64,000 bases of DNA from an uncultured Alphaproteobacteria bacterium (lineage in GTDB: Bacteria > Pseudomonadota > Alphaproteobacteria > HIMB59 > GCA-002718135), in contig CACMQB010000003.1 in assembly GCA_902615745.1 (NCBI GenBank), positions 62,001-126,000 on the forward strand. The letters run 5' to 3'. Both the position numbers and the translations under genes were made by a program. A model generated the notes under the pieces. The model saw nothing but the letters and a program-made list of their open reading frames with translations, made no database searches and was not told where the DNA came from. Positions 19,051 through 27,250 of the stretch are shown one piece after another (the stretch's first letter is position 1; each line of letters begins with the position of its first letter).

Positions 19051-19869
19051 ATGCAAAAAGTAGACTTTATAAAGATGCATGGACTTGGGAATGATTTTGT
19101 TATCATAGATAAAAGGTCTAACAATATCGCAATTACTGAAGATATTATTAAAAGACTCAGTGACAGAAGAACTGGGGCAGGGTGTGATCAATTAATCACA
19201 ATTAATAATACAAGTAATCAAAGTGCTGATGCTGAAATTGAAATTTTTAATCCTGGTGGTGATAGAGCCGAAGCTTGTGGTAATGGAACACGCTGCGTGG
19301 CAAAAATACTATTTGATGAAGATTCAAATAAAGAAATTTTAAAAATTCAATCTGATGCAGGCATATTAGAATCAAAAAAAATAGATAACAATATAAGTGT
19401 CAATATGGGTTCAATAAAAAATACTTGGGATAAAATTCCTTTAAGTAAAGAAGTCGATACAATGAATATACCAATCTCAATTGATGGATATAGTAATGGA
19501 GTTGCTGTTAATGTAGGTAATCCACATGTAGTTTTTTTTGGAAAATCGATCAAAGATACAGATCTTAAAAGTATAGGTCCTATAATAGAAAATAATGAGC
19601 TCTTTCCAAAAAAAACTAATGTTGAAATAGTTGAAGTTATTAATTCAAATTTAATTGAAATGAGGGTTTGGGAACGTGGAGTTGGAATCACGTTAGCTTG
19701 TGGTAGTGGTGCCTGTGCGGCTGTATATGCGGCGTGGAAAAAAGGATTGATTGAAAATAACGCCGAAGTGAAACTTGAAAAAGGTTCACTGCACATAAAT
19801 ATAATTAATAATGAATCTATTATGACAGGACCTGCAGAAATAAGTTATCGGGGTAGTTTAGAAATATAA
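19051..19869 (+). CDS. dapF: Diaminopimelate epimerase
   Basis: Converts LL- to meso-diaminopimelate for lysine and peptidoglycan. The 272 residues show the two catalytic cysteines, Cys76 in EACGNGTRC and Cys217 in LACGSGACA, and the N-terminal MHGLGNDFVIID block. First gene of a plus-strand operon dapF-mtaB-ftsY-yciB, divergent from ffh. asd, which feeds the same pathway, is in the opposite run at 10752. Confidence 0.97.
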   Translation: MQKVDFIKMHGLGNDFVIIDKRSNNIAITEDIIKRLSDRRTGAGCDQLITINNTSNQSADAEIEIFNPGGDRAEACGNGTRCVAKILFDEDSNKEILKIQSDAGILESKKIDNNISVNMGSIKNTWDKIPLSKEVDTMNIPISIDGYSNGVAVNVGNPHVVFFGKSIKDTDLKSIGPIIENNELFPKKTNVEIVEVINSNLIEMRVWERGVGITLACGSGACAAVYAAWKKGLIENNAEVKLEKGSLHINIINNESIMTGPAEISYRGSLEI

Positions 19870-19872
19870 TTT

Positions 19873-21132
19873 ATGAAAAATAAAAACTACGTAGTCAATC
19901 TAGGTTGTAGATTGAATATTTATGAAGGTGAAATTATTAAAAACCATCTTAAAACAAATAATTTAAATAATGTTACAGTCATAAACTCATGTGCAGTAAC
20001 TGAAGAAGCTGAGAAAAAAGTTTCTTATGAAATTAGAAAGGCAAAAAAAAATTTTCCTAATAATAAAATAGTAGTTACAGGATGTGCGGCTCAAATCAAT
20101 CCATTAAAATATAAAGATTTAAAAGAAGTAGACTCAGTAATTGGGAACACAGAAAAATTAGAAACTTTAACATGGAAAAATATCGATCAGTCTAAAAATC
20201 TTAAAGTAGGAAATATATTAGAAGAAAGTAAAACAGTACCTAATTCAATTGAAAAATTTGAAGGAAAATCGAGAGCTTATATTGAAATACAACAAGGTTG
20301 TAACCATCGCTGTACTTTTTGTATTATTCCATTTGGCAGGGGCAATAATAGAAGTGTACCTGCTGGAGAGATAGTAAATAAAATAAAAAAAATTGTTAGC
20401 AATGGATATAATGAAGTAGTCTTAACAGGAGTAGATATAACTGATTATGGAAAAGATCTTCCAGCAAAACCTACTTTTTCTAATTTAATTAAAAGAATTC
20501 TAAAATTAGTACCTGAATTAAGACAACTGCGTTTGTCTTCAATTGACTGCGCTGAAATAGATGAAGATTTTTGGGATGTTTTAAAGGACGAAAGATTGAT
20601 GCCTCATTTTCATATAAGTTTACAAGCTGGAAACAATTTAATTTTGAAAAGAATGAAAAGAAGACATTCAAGGGAAATGGCAATTAATTTTTGTAAGAAA
20701 GTTTTATCTATTAGGAAAGATGCAACATTTGGTGCTGATATAATTGCCGGTTTTCCAACAGAAACAGAAACGATGTTTCAAGATTCAATTAAACTAGTTG
20801 ATGAGTGTAATTTAACTCATCTTCATATTTTTCCTTATTCACCAAGAGAAAACACTCCTGCATCTAGAATGCCTCAAGTTCAAAAAAATATTATCAAAGA
20901 TAGAGCAAGAAGACTTAGAGAAAGAGGTATGGAAAAATTAAAACAACATTTAAAAAAAAATATTGGAAAGAAGGAACAAATTTTAATTGAAAGTAGAAAA
21001 GAAAATTTTTCACTTGGAAAAGATCAGCATTTTTTAAAAGTAAAACTTAAAGAAGGGTTTAAAGAGGGAAATATAATTTCCTGTATATACACAGGCGTAG
21101 AAAATGATACGTTATTAGCAAGAATAGCATGA
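19873..21132 (+). CDS. mtaB: tRNA t6A37 methylthiotransferase, MtaB type
   Basis: Radical-SAM enzyme of the MiaB/MtaB/RimO group that adds a methylthio group to t6A37 of tRNA. The 419-residue protein has the N-terminal cluster cysteines Cys12, Cys40 and Cys71, the radical-SAM motif Cys143-x3-Cys147-x2-Cys150 (GCNHRCTFCIIPFGRG), and ADIIAGFPTETETMF. Sequence around NLGCRLNIYEGE fits MtaB rather than MiaB. The last 4 bp overlap ftsY, so the two are coupled. Confidence 0.93.
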   Translation: MKNKNYVVNLGCRLNIYEGEIIKNHLKTNNLNNVTVINSCAVTEEAEKKVSYEIRKAKKNFPNNKIVVTGCAAQINPLKYKDLKEVDSVIGNTEKLETLTWKNIDQSKNLKVGNILEESKTVPNSIEKFEGKSRAYIEIQQGCNHRCTFCIIPFGRGNNRSVPAGEIVNKIKKIVSNGYNEVVLTGVDITDYGKDLPAKPTFSNLIKRILKLVPELRQLRLSSIDCAEIDEDFWDVLKDERLMPHFHISLQAGNNLILKRMKRRHSREMAINFCKKVLSIRKDATFGADIIAGFPTETETMFQDSIKLVDECNLTHLHIFPYSPRENTPASRMPQVQKNIIKDRARRLRERGMEKLKQHLKKNIGKKEQILIESRKENFSLGKDQHFLKVKLKEGFKEGNIISCIYTGVENDTLLARIA

Positions 21133-22049
21133 GTTTGTTCTCAATATTTAAAGATAAGTTAAGCAAAACCTCAAATATACTTTCTTTTAATATTGTAGAG
21201 ATTTTAAAAAACAAAAAAATAGACGATTTAACTTTAGAAGAATTAGAAAATGTTCTTATTTCATCTGATATTAGTTTGGATGTTGTAAATCAGCTAATAG
21301 ATTCTATAAAAAAAATAAAAATTTCAAATGATGATGGAATAAAAAATGTACTAGAAATCTTAGCTCAAAATATAGAAAATATATTACTTCCAAGAGAACA
21401 TGTTCTGATAAATGAAAAAAATGATGAAAAAAAAATATTAATTTTTGTTGGGGTAAACGGAAGTGGAAAGACAACCACTATTGGTAAAATTGCAAATAAA
21501 ATTTTATCAAATAAAAAAATTCTGATTGCGGCTTGTGATACATTTAGGGCAGCAGCTGTTGAGCAGTTGGAAAATTGGGCGAAAAAAAACAATAATGGTT
21601 TTATTGCTGGAAAAAGTAATCAAGATCCAGCAAGCGTAGCGTATCAGGCAACTGAAGAATTTGGAAAAGAAAATTATGATTTTTTACTTATAGATACTGC
21701 TGGAAGATTATCAAATAATACTAATCTCATTAATCAGCTAATTAAATTGAAGAATGTTATCTCAAAAGTTAATTCCTCTTTTAATATTGAAACTGTGTTA
21801 GTTTTAGATGGAACGAATGGTTCGAACATGATTAAGCAAGTGGAAATCTTTGGAAATGAACTTAATGTATCAAGCCTTATAATAACTAAATTGGATGGAA
21901 CAGCAAAAGGAGGAGCATTAATTTCAATTGCAAATAAATTTGAAATCCCTATAAGTTATGTTGGTCTTGGAGAAAGTATTGAGGACCTTGTAACCTTTAA
22001 TTCTCAAAACTTTGCTAGGTCTATTTTAAATCTAGAAGAACAAAAATGA
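21129..22049 (+). CDS. ftsY: Signal recognition particle receptor FtsY
   Basis: SRP receptor GTPase at the inner membrane, partner of Ffh. The 306-residue protein is almost only the NG domain: P-loop GVNGSGKTTT (108-117), DTFRAAAVEQL, DTAGR, TKLDGTAKGG and the C-terminal SYVGLGESIEDL. The acidic N-terminal A domain of enterobacterial FtsY is absent, as in many alphaproteobacteria, so membrane contact probably relies on the short amphipathic start MSLFSIFKDKLSK. Confidence 0.96.
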   Translation: MSLFSIFKDKLSKTSNILSFNIVEILKNKKIDDLTLEELENVLISSDISLDVVNQLIDSIKKIKISNDDGIKNVLEILAQNIENILLPREHVLINEKNDEKKILIFVGVNGSGKTTTIGKIANKILSNKKILIAACDTFRAAAVEQLENWAKKNNNGFIAGKSNQDPASVAYQATEEFGKENYDFLLIDTAGRLSNNTNLINQLIKLKNVISKVNSSFNIETVLVLDGTNGSNMIKQVEIFGNELNVSSLIITKLDGTAKGGALISIANKFEIPISYVGLGESIEDLVTFNSQNFARSILNLEEQK

Positions 22050-22585
22050 AGTCAGTTTATAAATTATTAATTGATATAGGACCGCTTGCAGTATTCTTTA
22101 TTTTTTATACAAGAAGTGGCCTTCAAGAGGCAATACTTCCTCTTATGATTGCAACTGTAATTTCAGTAATCATTTCATATATACTTGAGAAAAAAATACC
22201 AATTATGCCAACTCTTGGGGCTGCGATTGTATTAATATTTGGAGGTCTAACAATTTATTTTGACAATGAAATTTTTATTAAAATGAAACCAACAATAATA
22301 AATATGGTCTTCGCATTAATTTTATATGGAGGAGTGATTGTTAAAAAACCTCTTTTAAAGTATCTTTTAGGTGCTGCGCTTAAACTAGAAGAAGATGGAT
22401 GGAAAATATTAACTCAAAGATGGATTGCTTTTTTTGTTGCACTTGCTGTTTTAAATGAAATTGTTTGGAGAACACAAAGTACTGATGTTTGGGTAAATTT
22501 TAAAGTTTTTGGCATCTTGCCAATTACGTTTATTTTTACGATGACACAATTCCCTTTAATTAAAAAATATCAAATTGAAGATTAA
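22046..22585 (+). CDS. yciB: Inner-membrane septation protein A family (YciB/IspZ)
   Basis: Five-segment inner-membrane protein; in enterics YciB affects envelope and septum integrity. The 179 residues have about five hydrophobic helices, with the conserved motifs GPLAVFFIFY near the N-terminus, KMKPTIINMVFALIL in the middle and LNEIVWRTQSTDVWVNFKVF towards the end. It overlaps ftsY by 4 bp and meets the convergent pgk gene with a 1-bp gap, leaving no room for a separate terminator. Confidence 0.92.
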   Translation: MKSVYKLLIDIGPLAVFFIFYTRSGLQEAILPLMIATVISVIISYILEKKIPIMPTLGAAIVLIFGGLTIYFDNEIFIKMKPTIINMVFALILYGGVIVKKPLLKYLLGAALKLEEDGWKILTQRWIAFFVALAVLNEIVWRTQSTDVWVNFKVFGILPITFIFTMTQFPLIKKYQIED

Positions 22586-22586
22586 G

Positions 22587-23783
22587 TTAAAAATTGTTTT
22601 CTCTTAATGCTATAAATCCTGGTGATTTATTTCCCTCAAGCCACTCTAAAAATGCACCCCCAGCTGTAGATAAATATTTAAATCCATCATTGGCTTTAGC
22701 TTTTTTTATTGCTGCAAGTGTATCTCCTCCTCCTGCTAGAGCATCTAATTGAGATTTGCTTGAATAATTTTGTATAATATTTGCAACTGAAATTGTACTT
22801 TTATCAAATGGACTATACTCAAATGCGCCTAAAGGCCCATTCCATAAAATTGATTTAGATTTTAATATTTCATCTGAGATTAGTCTAGTTGTTTGTTCAC
22901 CAACGTCTAATATCATTTGGTCATTTGGAATATTATTGATTGAATAAGTATTAACATTTACTCTATCTTTTATTGTTTTTGAGCAAACAGCATCAATTGG
23001 TAAAAGTATTTTGCAATTTTTTGATTCTGCTTTTTTTTGTATCTTTTTTGATAGTTCAATAAAATCATTTTCTACCAGAGAAGAACCAACGTTAAAATTA
23101 TTTGATAGCAAAAAGGTATTAGCCATTGCACCACCAATCACTAAAGAGTCAAAAATTTCAACTAAATTTTCTAAAACTTTTATTTTTGTTGAAACCTTTG
23201 AGCCGCCTATAATGGCTAAATTTGGTTTATTTGAATTTTCTAAAAATTTATCTAAATTTTCAATTACTTTTGAGAAACTTAAACCAGCGTATGAAGGCAA
23301 GTATTTAGTAATACCTACTATAGATGCATGATTACGATGAGAGGCAGAAAACGCGTCGTTAATATATATGTCAAAACTAGAAGCTAATAATTTTGAAAAA
23401 TTAAGATCATTTTTTTCTTCTTCAGCATTAAAACGAATATTTTCTAATAGACAAATTTCACCCATGTCCATTTCAGCAATTTTTGTCTCAATTATTTTTT
23501 TCTCATAGTTAGCTAAAAAATGAATTGTGTTTAAATTTAAAAATTTTTTTAATTCTGAACATAAAAACTCAATGGAATATGTTTTATTAACTTTACCTTT
23601 AGGTCGGCCAAAATGAGCAATTAAGAATATCTTATTTTTGTTTTTAATTAGTTTTTCTAGTGTTGGCAAAATAGCATGAATTCTTGAATGATCTGTAATT
23701 GTCCCTTCCAAAACTGGTACGTTTAAATCAACTCGAACAATTATTTTTTTATTTTTACAGTCTAGATCTCTTAATTCTTTCAT
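22587..23783 (-). CDS. pgk: Phosphoglycerate kinase
   Basis: Transfers phosphate between 1,3-bisphosphoglycerate and ADP in glycolysis/gluconeogenesis. The 398 residues have RVDLNVPV with the substrate Asp/Asn near the N-terminus, LIAHFGRPKG, YINDAFSASHRNHAS, the hinge region IIGGSKVSTKI and the nucleotide-binding tail ALAGGGDTLAAIKKA followed by STAGGAFLEWLEGN. It appears monocistronic here. The plus-strand frame opposite 23011-23331 is a shadow. Confidence 0.97.
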   Translation of the reverse strand: MKELRDLDCKNKKIIVRVDLNVPVLEGTITDHSRIHAILPTLEKLIKNKNKIFLIAHFGRPKGKVNKTYSIEFLCSELKKFLNLNTIHFLANYEKKIIETKIAEMDMGEICLLENIRFNAEEEKNDLNFSKLLASSFDIYINDAFSASHRNHASIVGITKYLPSYAGLSFSKVIENLDKFLENSNKPNLAIIGGSKVSTKIKVLENLVEIFDSLVIGGAMANTFLLSNNFNVGSSLVENDFIELSKKIQKKAESKNCKILLPIDAVCSKTIKDRVNVNTYSINNIPNDQMILDVGEQTTRLISDEILKSKSILWNGPLGAFEYSPFDKSTISVANIIQNYSSKSQLDALAGGGDTLAAIKKAKANDGFKYLSTAGGAFLEWLEGNKSPGFIALRENNF

Positions 23784-23910
23784 TTCTATTCACATGTATA
23801 TAAAAAAAATGCTAGAAATCATTGATTTTTTTTAAAAATTTGCAGTTTTATCTTTTTTAATACATATATTTAGTATATTAAACCTTTTTTAAGCTACTAA
23901 ATGTAGTAAT

Positions 23911-23914
23911 GGAG
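23911..23914 (+). promoter_or_regulatory. Ribosome binding site fixing the gcrA start
   Basis: GGAG lies 7 bp before the ATG at 23922-23924. This selects MPWDDN as the N-terminus over the in-frame TTG at 23916, whose extra two codons are not found in the family. Confidence 0.7.
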
Positions 23915-23921
23915 TTTGATT

Positions 23922-24392
23922 ATGCCTTGGGATGATAATAATGTAGCAAAACTTAGAGATTTATGGGACCAAGGTCTACCAACAGCTCAAATTGGAAAAT
24001 TATTAGGTTTCACCAAAAACGCAGTGGTTGGAAAAGCTCATAGAATTGGACTCGAGAGAAGACCATCACCTATAAGAAGAACAGCTGTTAAGCCTGATCG
24101 AAAAAAAGCTAGATCTCCAGTAATGCCAAAATTAAATTTTGAAAGCACCAAAGAACCAGAGATTGTCTCTACAGAACCTGCTGTTTTCCAACCGGTGGTT
24201 AAAAATATATTTACAGCTGCTCCAAAGAGAGGTTGTGAATGGCCTGAAGGTCATCCCGATGAAGCTGACTTTCGTTTTTGTGGTAAAGATAGATTTGAAG
24301 ATAAGCCTTATTGTTTAGATCATTGTGCTGTTGCATATGTTGTTCCTGAAAAAGAAGAAAACGAAAAGACAGAATTAAATAATACGATTTAA
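23922..24392 (+). CDS. gcrA: GcrA-type cell-cycle regulator
   Basis: DNA-binding sigma70 cofactor limited to Alphaproteobacteria; in Caulobacter it activates genes at GANTC sites methylated by CcrM. The 156 residues start MPWDDNNVAKLRDLWDQGL and continue GKLLGFTKNAVVGKAHRIGL, the GcrA helix-turn-helix domain. A C-terminal cysteine block GCEWPEGHP, FRFCGKD, KPYCLDHC matches the conserved sigma-interacting end. It is an alphaproteobacterial marker for this window. The dependence on methylation is known for relatives, not shown here. Confidence 0.95.
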   Translation: MPWDDNNVAKLRDLWDQGLPTAQIGKLLGFTKNAVVGKAHRIGLERRPSPIRRTAVKPDRKKARSPVMPKLNFESTKEPEIVSTEPAVFQPVVKNIFTAAPKRGCEWPEGHPDEADFRFCGKDRFEDKPYCLDHCAVAYVVPEKEENEKTELNNTI

Positions 24393-24442
24393 TAATAATA
24401 AAAATTCTAGAAATAAAAATTCTTCCTGTTATCTAATAAAAT

Positions 24443-25696
24443 ATGAAAGATGAGAGAATTAATTCTGTATTTACTCCTATTCTGATTGGTGGAAGCTTAA
24501 TTCTTCTAATAAGTTTTGCAATTCGTTCAACATTTGGCCTATTTCAAATTCCTATTGCGTCTGATTTTTTATGGAACCGTTCAGAATTTTCTCTTGCTAT
24601 TGCTATTCAAAATTTAGCTTGGGGTGTGGGCACTCCACTATTTAGTGCTTTTGCCGAAAAATATGGCGATAGAAAAGCAATAGCGCTAGGCTTAATTCTT
24701 TATGCAATTGGAATTTTCATAAGTAGTACTGCTACAACTCCAGAGGCGCATCAAACTTTAAACCTATTAATTGGTTTTGGGATAGCTGGTAGTGGTTTTG
24801 GTCCAATTTTAGCAGTAGTTGGAAGAGCCACGTCTCCAGAAAAAAGATCTTTAGCACTAGGCATTACAACTGCTGCAGGATCAGCTGGACAAGTGGTTGG
24901 TCCACCACTTGCTTCTATTCTATTATCATTTTTACCTTGGTCTTCAGTGTTTGAAATCTTTTCAATTATATTATTAATAACACTGATTATTGTTCCAATT
25001 TTAAAAATAGAATTATCAAATACAAATATTAATAATGAAAATGAAAAAATTACTAATGCTGTATTTGTTGCATTAAAAGATCCAACATACTCAATGTTGT
25101 TCTTTGGTTTTTTTTCTTGCGGCTTTCAGTTAGCATTTATCACTGCACATTTTCCAGCATTTATTGTTGAATCTAGTAGTCCAATTATAGAAGGAAGTTT
25201 AATAAGTTTGGTTTGTAGCTCTGTTGAAGGTTTAGGGGCATTATCTATGGCTCTTATAGGTTTGTTTAATATAATTGGTTGTTTGATTGCCGGCGCTTTA
25301 GGAAAGAGACATTATAAAAAATATCTTTTATCTTTAATTTATACCGGAAGGACTGTTGCGGCAATTTTATTTATCTTACTACCTATTACACCAACATCTA
25401 TTGCAATATTTTCAATAGTTATGGGTGCCTTATGGTTAGCAACAGTTCCTTTAACTTCAGGAATTATAGGCCATATTTATGGATTAAAATTTATGGGTAC
25501 ATTATATGGCATTGTATTTTTTTCTCATCAGCTAGGATCTTTTGTAGGTGTTTGGTTAGGTGGTCTATTTTATGATATCTATGGAAGTTATGGTATTGTA
25601 TGGTGGGTTGGTATAGGAGTAGGTGCCTTTTCTGCAATAATCCATTTACCAATTAGAGAAAAACCATTATCTAATACAAATATACAAACAGCATAA
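24443..25696 (+). CDS. MFS transporter (OFA/monocarboxylate-like group)
   Basis: Inner-membrane secondary carrier with about 12 hydrophobic segments in 417 residues. The N-terminal block SFAIRSTFGLFQIPIASDF and NLAWGVGTPLFSAFAEKYG, with the loop 2-3 motif EKYGDRKAIALG, resemble the group that carries oxalate/formate and monocarboxylates; the substrate is not decidable. The central loop near residues 185-205 (LSNTNINNENEKIT) divides the halves. It follows gcrA by 50 bp and precedes a tiny membrane-peptide frame. Confidence 0.82.
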   Translation: MKDERINSVFTPILIGGSLILLISFAIRSTFGLFQIPIASDFLWNRSEFSLAIAIQNLAWGVGTPLFSAFAEKYGDRKAIALGLILYAIGIFISSTATTPEAHQTLNLLIGFGIAGSGFGPILAVVGRATSPEKRSLALGITTAAGSAGQVVGPPLASILLSFLPWSSVFEIFSIILLITLIIVPILKIELSNTNINNENEKITNAVFVALKDPTYSMLFFGFFSCGFQLAFITAHFPAFIVESSSPIIEGSLISLVCSSVEGLGALSMALIGLFNIIGCLIAGALGKRHYKKYLLSLIYTGRTVAAILFILLPITPTSIAIFSIVMGALWLATVPLTSGIIGHIYGLKFMGTLYGIVFFSHQLGSFVGVWLGGLFYDIYGSYGIVWWVGIGVGAFSAIIHLPIREKPLSNTNIQTA

Positions 25697-25700
25697 TTTT

Positions 25701-25823
25701 ATGGATGAAAAAAAAATTATACGAAACTTAATTATAGTAATTTTTTTCTTAGTTATTATTTATTCATTAGCTAGAGTTGGTGTAGGTTTAGATCTTAGCT
25801 TTGGACCTTATTTGAAAGAATAG
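25701..25823 (+). CDS. Putative 40-residue single-span membrane protein
   Basis: An ATG four bases after the MFS stop opens 40 codons: a charged start (MDEKKIIRN), one hydrophobic helix of about 18 residues (LIIVIFFLVIIYSLARV) and a short tail ending GPYLKE. The charged-hydrophobic-charged pattern and placement in an otherwise empty stretch support a real small membrane protein, perhaps an accessory of the transporter. There is no clear ribosome binding site and I recognise no family. Confidence 0.45.
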   Translation: MDEKKIIRNLIIVIFFLVIIYSLARVGVGLDLSFGPYLKE

Positions 25824-25828
25824 TAGAA

Positions 25829-27067
25829 TTAGTTACACCATTCTCCTTGTTTAAATATTGGCGTTACAGCTCCATTCTTATCAACACCGTCAACATCAAT
25901 TTTACCTGAGCCAATCATCCAATCAATGTGTATCATACTTGAATTACCACCTCTTTGAGTGATTTCATCTTTTGATAAGTCTTTTTTTGATTTGAAACAT
26001 TTTGAATAACATTGACCCAGAGCTATATGAGAAGCAGCATTCTCGTCAAATAAAGTGTTATAGAAAGTTATTCCTAATTGCGAGATAGGTGAACTATTTG
26101 GAACTAAGGCTACTTCACCAAGTCTTCTTGAGCCCTCATCTGAATCGAGAACTTTTAATAAAACATCTTGTCCTTTAGAAGATTTTGCATCAACAATTTT
26201 ACCTTCTTCAAAGCGAACATTAATATCTTCAATTAGTGTTCCTTGATACGATAGAGGTTTGGTTGAGCAAACTTCACCACTAACACGACTAGAATGAGGA
26301 GTAGTGAATACTTCTTCAGATGGGATATTTGGATTACAAATAATACCATTTTGGGCTTTTGACGCGCCTCCCATCCACTCATGGTCGTCAGCAAGACCTA
26401 CAGTTAAAGAAGTTCCAGGACCAGAGTATTTTAAAGAATGAAAATTTTTTGCATTTAGCCAATCTGTTTTATCTCTTAAATTTTTATTATGTTGGTCCCA
26501 TTCAGCTACAGGATCATCATTGCTAACTCTAGAAGCATGAAATATTGCATCTCCTAATTTTTTAATTGCTTCGCTATCATCAAGATCTGGGAAGACTCTT
26601 TTTGCCCATGCTTTTCCTGGCCATGAAATTATATTCCAGTTAATTTTAAATTCAGTAATTCTTTCTCTAGCTGGTTTATATGCAACAGCATTAGCTTTAT
26701 TTGCACGCGAAACTTTATCAGGATCAATTTCAGATAATAGCATGGGATCATCACCAGCAATAGCCATTCTGGCTGTATTGTTATCAAAAGCTTCACCCAT
26801 CCCATTATAAAGCCAATTTGCTGCAACATTGAAAGATTCATCATTTCCATATTTAAATCGAGATAATGTAATATCAGAATCATTGAAAAGTGGGGTCACA
26901 AGTCCGGCTCCTTCTTTGTAAGCATATTCAGCTATTTTTCTAACTAAAGGTAAAGATTCTAATGGTGCTGTTATTAAAAGGTTTTGACCTTTTTGAAGTG
27001 CGACTCCTCTTTTAATGGATAGATATGCAAGTTTATCAAGATTTTTTGAATCTACTTCGTAAAACAT
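25829..27067 (-). CDS. Aminopeptidase, M29 (thermophilic aminopeptidase) family
   Basis: Two-metal cytoplasmic aminopeptidase. The 412 residues start with the family block VDSKNLDKLAYLSIKRGVAL; likely metal ligands are Glu in NVRFEEGKIV, Glu in LGEVALVP, His in AASHIALGQCY, and His and Asp in MIHIDWMIGS. These match the M29 ligand set in order. The gene stands alone on the minus strand, with 183 bp to the divergent dxs gene. It probably recycles short peptides. Confidence 0.92.
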   Translation of the reverse strand: MFYEVDSKNLDKLAYLSIKRGVALQKGQNLLITAPLESLPLVRKIAEYAYKEGAGLVTPLFNDSDITLSRFKYGNDESFNVAANWLYNGMGEAFDNNTARMAIAGDDPMLLSEIDPDKVSRANKANAVAYKPARERITEFKINWNIISWPGKAWAKRVFPDLDDSEAIKKLGDAIFHASRVSNDDPVAEWDQHNKNLRDKTDWLNAKNFHSLKYSGPGTSLTVGLADDHEWMGGASKAQNGIICNPNIPSEEVFTTPHSSRVSGEVCSTKPLSYQGTLIEDINVRFEEGKIVDAKSSKGQDVLLKVLDSDEGSRRLGEVALVPNSSPISQLGITFYNTLFDENAASHIALGQCYSKCFKSKKDLSKDEITQRGGNSSMIHIDWMIGSGKIDVDGVDKNGAVTPIFKQGEWCN

Positions 27068-27110
27068 TAATATTATAATTAGTTTTTATATTCTAAAAAG
27101 TCTAGAGATT

Positions 27111-27139
27111 TTGACTTTAAAATTTATCTTTAATAATTT
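27111..27139 (+). promoter_or_regulatory. Candidate sigma70-type promoter for dxs
   Basis: TTGACT (27111-27116), a 17-bp spacer and TAATTT (27134-27139) form a good match to the primary sigma promoter. Transcription would begin near 27146 and leave a leader of about 105 nt before the dxs ATG at 27251. I see no strong hairpin in that leader. Confidence 0.45.
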
Positions 27140-27250
27140 TAGCGAAAGGAACTTAAATATTACAAATTCTTTTATAAAATCTTTCCACAAACTCTTGTTT
27201 TTTTCTAGATATAAAAATATCAAATCTAAGCAAAAATAGTAAAATAAGTT

